Assembly: GCA_034190085.1 (NCBI GenBank)
Contig: JAXHTS010000078.1
Coordinates: 1 to 64,000 of the forward strand
Direction: 5' to 3'
Source: Spirochaetota bacterium
GTDB lineage: Bacteria > Spirochaetota > UBA4802 > JAFGDQ01
DNA length: 64,000 bases
The translations under genes were made by a program, and so were the position numbers. How positions within the stretch are numbered: the first letter of the stretch is position 1; each line of letters begins with the position of its first letter. The notes below the pieces were generated by a model. That model was not told where the DNA came from. It did not search any database and saw nothing but the letters and a program-made list of their open reading frames with translations. Of the stretch, positions 63,792-64,000 are shown one piece after another.

Positions 63792-64000
63792 ATTTTTAAA
63801 AAAAAAGAGCATTTGAACTATTTCATTGTATTCCTCGGGCAATCTTCCTCGAAGCTTCTAATGTTTCTGGTCTATTTGCTCCTTCCTGCTTTAATTAGCG
63901 TTGAAGAATATGGAGTCTTCTCTTATTCTCTCTCACTATGTTTTATATTCTCACAACCCTTTATTGAATTCGGATTGGATCCAATTGTTACCAAATATGT
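63792..64000 (+). CDS. Polysaccharide flippase (Wzx/MATE-like), 5' part only
   Basis: The frame is open to the right edge and encodes FKKKEHLNYFIVFLGQSSSK, LLMFLVYLLLPALISVEEYG and VFSYSLSLCFIFSQPFIEFG, the first two helices of an oligosaccharide flippase (Wzx-type, O-antigen or capsule unit export). The start is uncertain: there is no ATG, GTG or TTG in this frame between the stop at 63770-63772 and TTG 63813. ATT at 63792 lies 7 bases after GAGG; GTG at 63784 is in another frame that would join only if the run of nine A at 63798-63806 had seven or ten A. It probably opens a polysaccharide cluster to the right. Confidence 0.65.
   Translation, partial: MFKKKEHLNYFIVFLGQSSSKLLMFLVYLLLPALISVEEYGVFSYSLSLCFIFSQPFIEFGLDPIVTKY

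Noticed and set aside
1-64000. CRISPR array, insertion sequence or integrase
   Set aside because: No regularly spaced identical repeats and no transposase or recombinase motif were seen on either strand.

Overview
This 64 kb window is a chromosomal segment from a Gram-negative, diderm bacterium of low GC content (roughly mid-thirties percent by eye). The best fit is a spirochaete (phylum Spirochaetota). The reasons are a UPF0164-type barrel protein (a family I know mainly from treponemes), a GAF-GGDEF protein whose GGDEF domain opens with a divergent DMMTKL/HHFF block, many lipoproteins with loose lipoboxes, many OM beta-barrels, and the rplU-prp-rpmA order with an unextended L27. The phylum call is inference; no rRNA gene is present. 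No CRISPR array, transposase or integrase gene was seen.

Layout. 1-1.9 kb: two lipoprotein genes on the minus strand separated by a degenerate tandem repeat. 1.9-8.8 kb: a peptidase/TolB-propeller/Omp85 fusion, a partial his cluster (hisB-hisH-hisA), a diguanylate cyclase and a small membrane protein. 8.9-18 kb: a CAT-anticodon tRNA, rplU-prp-rpmA, obg, secA, a phosphohexomutase, and a UPF0164/FlgD-Ig/OmpA fusion. 18-24.3 kb is the most accessory stretch: a HAD phosphatase, an isolated holin plus T7-lysozyme-like amidase pair, a DUF4185-like lipoprotein, a small nickel cassette (CooT plus a His-rich protein) with an 18-bp perfect palindrome upstream, and two surface lipoproteins. 24.5-30.7 kb: dnaG, rpoD, and a GpsA fused to a PlsB-like acyltransferase domain whose active site looks dead. 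30.8-50 kb: mostly minus-strand housekeeping genes (LOG-like, folC, aroE, pheST, ROK kinase, prmC-prfA, tRNA-Arg, a CRP-like regulator with a TPR partner, an amidohydrolase), with gerMN-CYTH and rdgB-nth on the plus strand. 50.8-57.2 kb: STAS protein, polyprenyl synthase, TPR, bactofilin, an AmmeMemoRadiSam enzyme, three consecutive OM barrels and a prepilin peptidase. 57.2-64 kb: a response regulator with a kinase-like ATPase output, ribBA, PAP2 phosphatase, a lone OppD-type ATPase with a repeat-rich promoter, a tiny Cys-rich protein, an EamA transporter and the start of a polysaccharide flippase.

How the genes fit together. Envelope biogenesis is well represented (SecA, Omp85-like and OmpA-like proteins, lipoproteins, small barrels, bactofilin, flippase). 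Second-messenger signalling is present as c-di-GMP synthesis (intact GGEEF and I-site), a possible cAMP branch (CYTH cyclase candidate and a CRP-like protein with an intact nucleotide-binding cassette), and partner-switch parts (STAS protein and a REC-ATPase hybrid). The most unusual items are the GpsA-PlsB fusion with the catalytic His replaced by Tyr, the orphan lysis module, and two genes (EamA transporter, terminal flippase) whose reading frames have no normal start codon where the ribosome binding site predicts one.
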